A stretch of DNA of 5,419 bases from an uncultured Clostridia bacterium (lineage in GTDB: Bacteria; Bacillota; Clostridia; Oscillospirales; Acutalibacteraceae), in contig CALWMQ010000165.1 in NCBI GenBank assembly GCA_944382025.1, positions 1 to 5,419 of the forward strand, in the 5' to 3' direction. Positions 5,409-5,419 of the stretch are shown here, piece by piece. Each line of letters starts with the position of its first letter. Position 1 is the stretch's first letter. The notes below the pieces were generated by a model. That model saw only the letters and a program-made list of their open reading frames with translations. It was not told the DNA's origin and ran no database searches. The translations under genes and the position numbers were made by a program.

Positions 5409-5419
5409 AAAAATCTACC

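Noticed and set aside
1..5419. CRISPR array, insertion sequence transposase or integrase
   Set aside because: No regularly spaced direct repeats and no transposase or recombinase coding sequence were seen on either strand.

Overview
The window reads as a chromosomal segment from an anaerobic Firmicute of the class Clostridia, most likely an Oscillospiraceae-type gut bacterium. This rests on the perfect AAGGAGG ribosome binding site, the GC-rich codon use of the large gene, and the fusion of a SWIM zinc finger with a bacterial SNF2 ATPase. The taxon is inference, because no rRNA or marker gene is present.

Layout. Bases 1-434 hold no protein gene. They contain what looks like a structured non-coding RNA closed by a perfect 8-bp helix (1-8 with 185-192), then a second set of long-range stems (196-303), then a promoter (TTGCGG, 17 nt, TATAAT) and a strong ribosome binding site. 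Bases 435-3725 (+) encode a complete 1096-residue SWIM/SNF2 superfamily 2 ATPase, the only large gene. It is followed 8 nt later by a 19-bp terminator stem.

Bases 3726-4445 are an intergenic stretch unusually dense in hairpins: at least eight separate inverted repeats. They include two alternative terminator-like folds (4059-4131), a second terminator (4229-4273), a degenerate direct repeat, and a 28-bp palindrome with a 3-nt loop (4370-4428). No convincing protein is coded there. A short ORF at 4446-4640 (+) is unrecognised and may be a frameshifted remnant. Bases 4686-5408 (-) encode a complete 240-residue AraC-family regulator with a cupin-like sensor domain and an unusual Cys/His-rich N-terminus. 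It converges on the rest of the window and is visibly less GC-rich than the SNF2 gene.

Working together: nothing indicates that the SNF2 ATPase and the AraC regulator form one system. They are convergent, separated by several terminators, and differ in composition. The AraC target genes would normally lie beyond base 5419. The most promising material for new biology is non-coding: the 5' structured RNA and the hairpin-rich 3726-4445 region.
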